From the NCBI RefSeq assembly GCF_949628215.1, contig NC_134311.1, positions 12,958,582 to 13,022,581 on the forward strand: DNA of 64,000 nt. The letters run 5' to 3'. The translations under genes were made by a program, and so were the position numbers. Under the pieces are notes generated by a model. The model worked only from the letters and a program-made list of their open reading frames with translations, had not been told where the DNA came from and made no database searches. Source of the stretch: Phalacrocorax aristotelis (Eukaryota; Chordata; Aves; Suliformes; Phalacrocoracidae). Of this stretch, positions 63,372 through 64,000 are shown piece by piece (position 1 is the first letter of the stretch; every line of letters begins with the position of its first letter).

Positions 63372-64000
63372 GTAGGCCTTGAGGAGATGGAAGTGTGCAG
63401 AGGAAAACTGGCTGCTGTTATTTTTGGTTTGTTTTGATTTTTCCTAAAATTTAGTGAAAACTTCAGTCTTCAGCATTGTTTTTCTTAAAGGCAGAACGAA
63501 GATCCCATGTTTCCAAGGGTTTGGATGATTGCACATCACCTTTATTTCTCAAAGGAAGCAAAAGGTGTTGGAGCTGAGCTGGTAGGCACTCAGGAGTTGC
63601 CAAGCTAGCTGTGGCCTTGGCTGCCCCGTGCTGACTGCTTGTTGCACTTTTTCCCTTGCAGCTGTTTGCTGAACTGCTATTACAAATTGCCTCCCTGGTT
63701 AACCTCAGGGAATGGAGATTCCTTGAAGTGTCTGACATGACTGAGCCCTCTAGACTCATTGACATAAGTGCTGTGCCTAATCACAGACGTTAGAGGCTGT
63801 TGGATAATTCAGAGCTGTATCTTCATGTTTTCTCCTTAAAGTCTGCTAGCAGCTAGGACCAAACGGTATATGTAAAGCTATGTGCCATCATACTGCAGAA
63901 GAAAAAGGTAGCTGGTCTCAGAATTTGTGCTTACTAGGTCATAGTAGACTGCATACATCAGATGTATTGTGGACCTGGCATATATTTTAGCAAGAGAAAT
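63372..64000 (+). other. ELP1: ELP1 intron 27, cut by window edge
   Basis: No further coding exon was found before the end, so the next ELP1 exon lies to the right of 64000. Confidence 0.6.

Noticed and set aside
1-64000. CRISPR arrays, operons, bacterial or phage systems
   Set aside because: Spliced vertebrate genes and avian repeats throughout; no regularly spaced direct repeats were seen.
1-64000. tRNA, rRNA, snRNA or microRNA genes
   Set aside because: No cloverleaf, box elements or known RNA sequence was recognised by eye; the only tRNA-related sequence is the ERV primer site.

Overview
The window is nuclear DNA from a bird. The evidence is long introns with GT-AG splice sites, several 5'-truncated CR1 LINEs (the dominant avian retroposon), an avian-type solo LTR and a gamma-type endogenous retrovirus (ERV). 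The LTR at 27.6 kb resembles one I recall as common in songbirds and other Neoaves, so a neoavian host is likely; I cannot name the species.

Two conserved protein genes fill most of the window and are arranged head to head. TBC1D2 (Armus, a Rab7 GTPase-activating protein) lies on the minus strand. I could assemble all 13 coding exons between 34740 and 11896 in one consistent frame, giving 928 codons plus a stop. ELP1 (IKBKAP, the Elongator scaffold subunit) lies on the plus strand. Its 27 coding exons from 38968 to 63371 encode about the first 1054 residues, and the rest lies beyond the right edge. Separate CpG islands at about 36.8-37.2 kb and 38.6-39.3 kb mark the two 5' ends, about 1.5-2 kb apart.

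Region by region: 1-3 kb has no recognised gene. A third CpG island at 3.0-3.8 kb carries minus-strand splice donors and looks like the 5' end of a gene running off the left edge; CORO2A is the guess from human gene order. A CR1 LINE with reverse transcriptase remnants lies at 5.0-6.8 kb. The stretch from 6.8 to 10.4 kb is unannotated except for a perfect 24-bp palindrome at 9.24 kb. TBC1D2 occupies 10.4-37 kb, with an antisense 6.5 kb ERV in intron 8. The shared promoter region follows, then ELP1 to the end, with three CR1 copies in its introns.

The two genes do unrelated jobs: TBC1D2 acts in endosome/Rab7 and cadherin trafficking, ELP1 in tRNA wobble-uridine modification. The most notable observations are a sharp mosaic between the two ERV LTRs, the bird equivalent of the human familial-dysautonomia splice donor, a GC-AG intron in ELP1, NRF1/YY1/TISU-like elements at the ELP1 start, the 24-bp palindrome, and the TBC1D2-ELP1 adjacency, which differs from human order. 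I found no clearly new multi-gene system.
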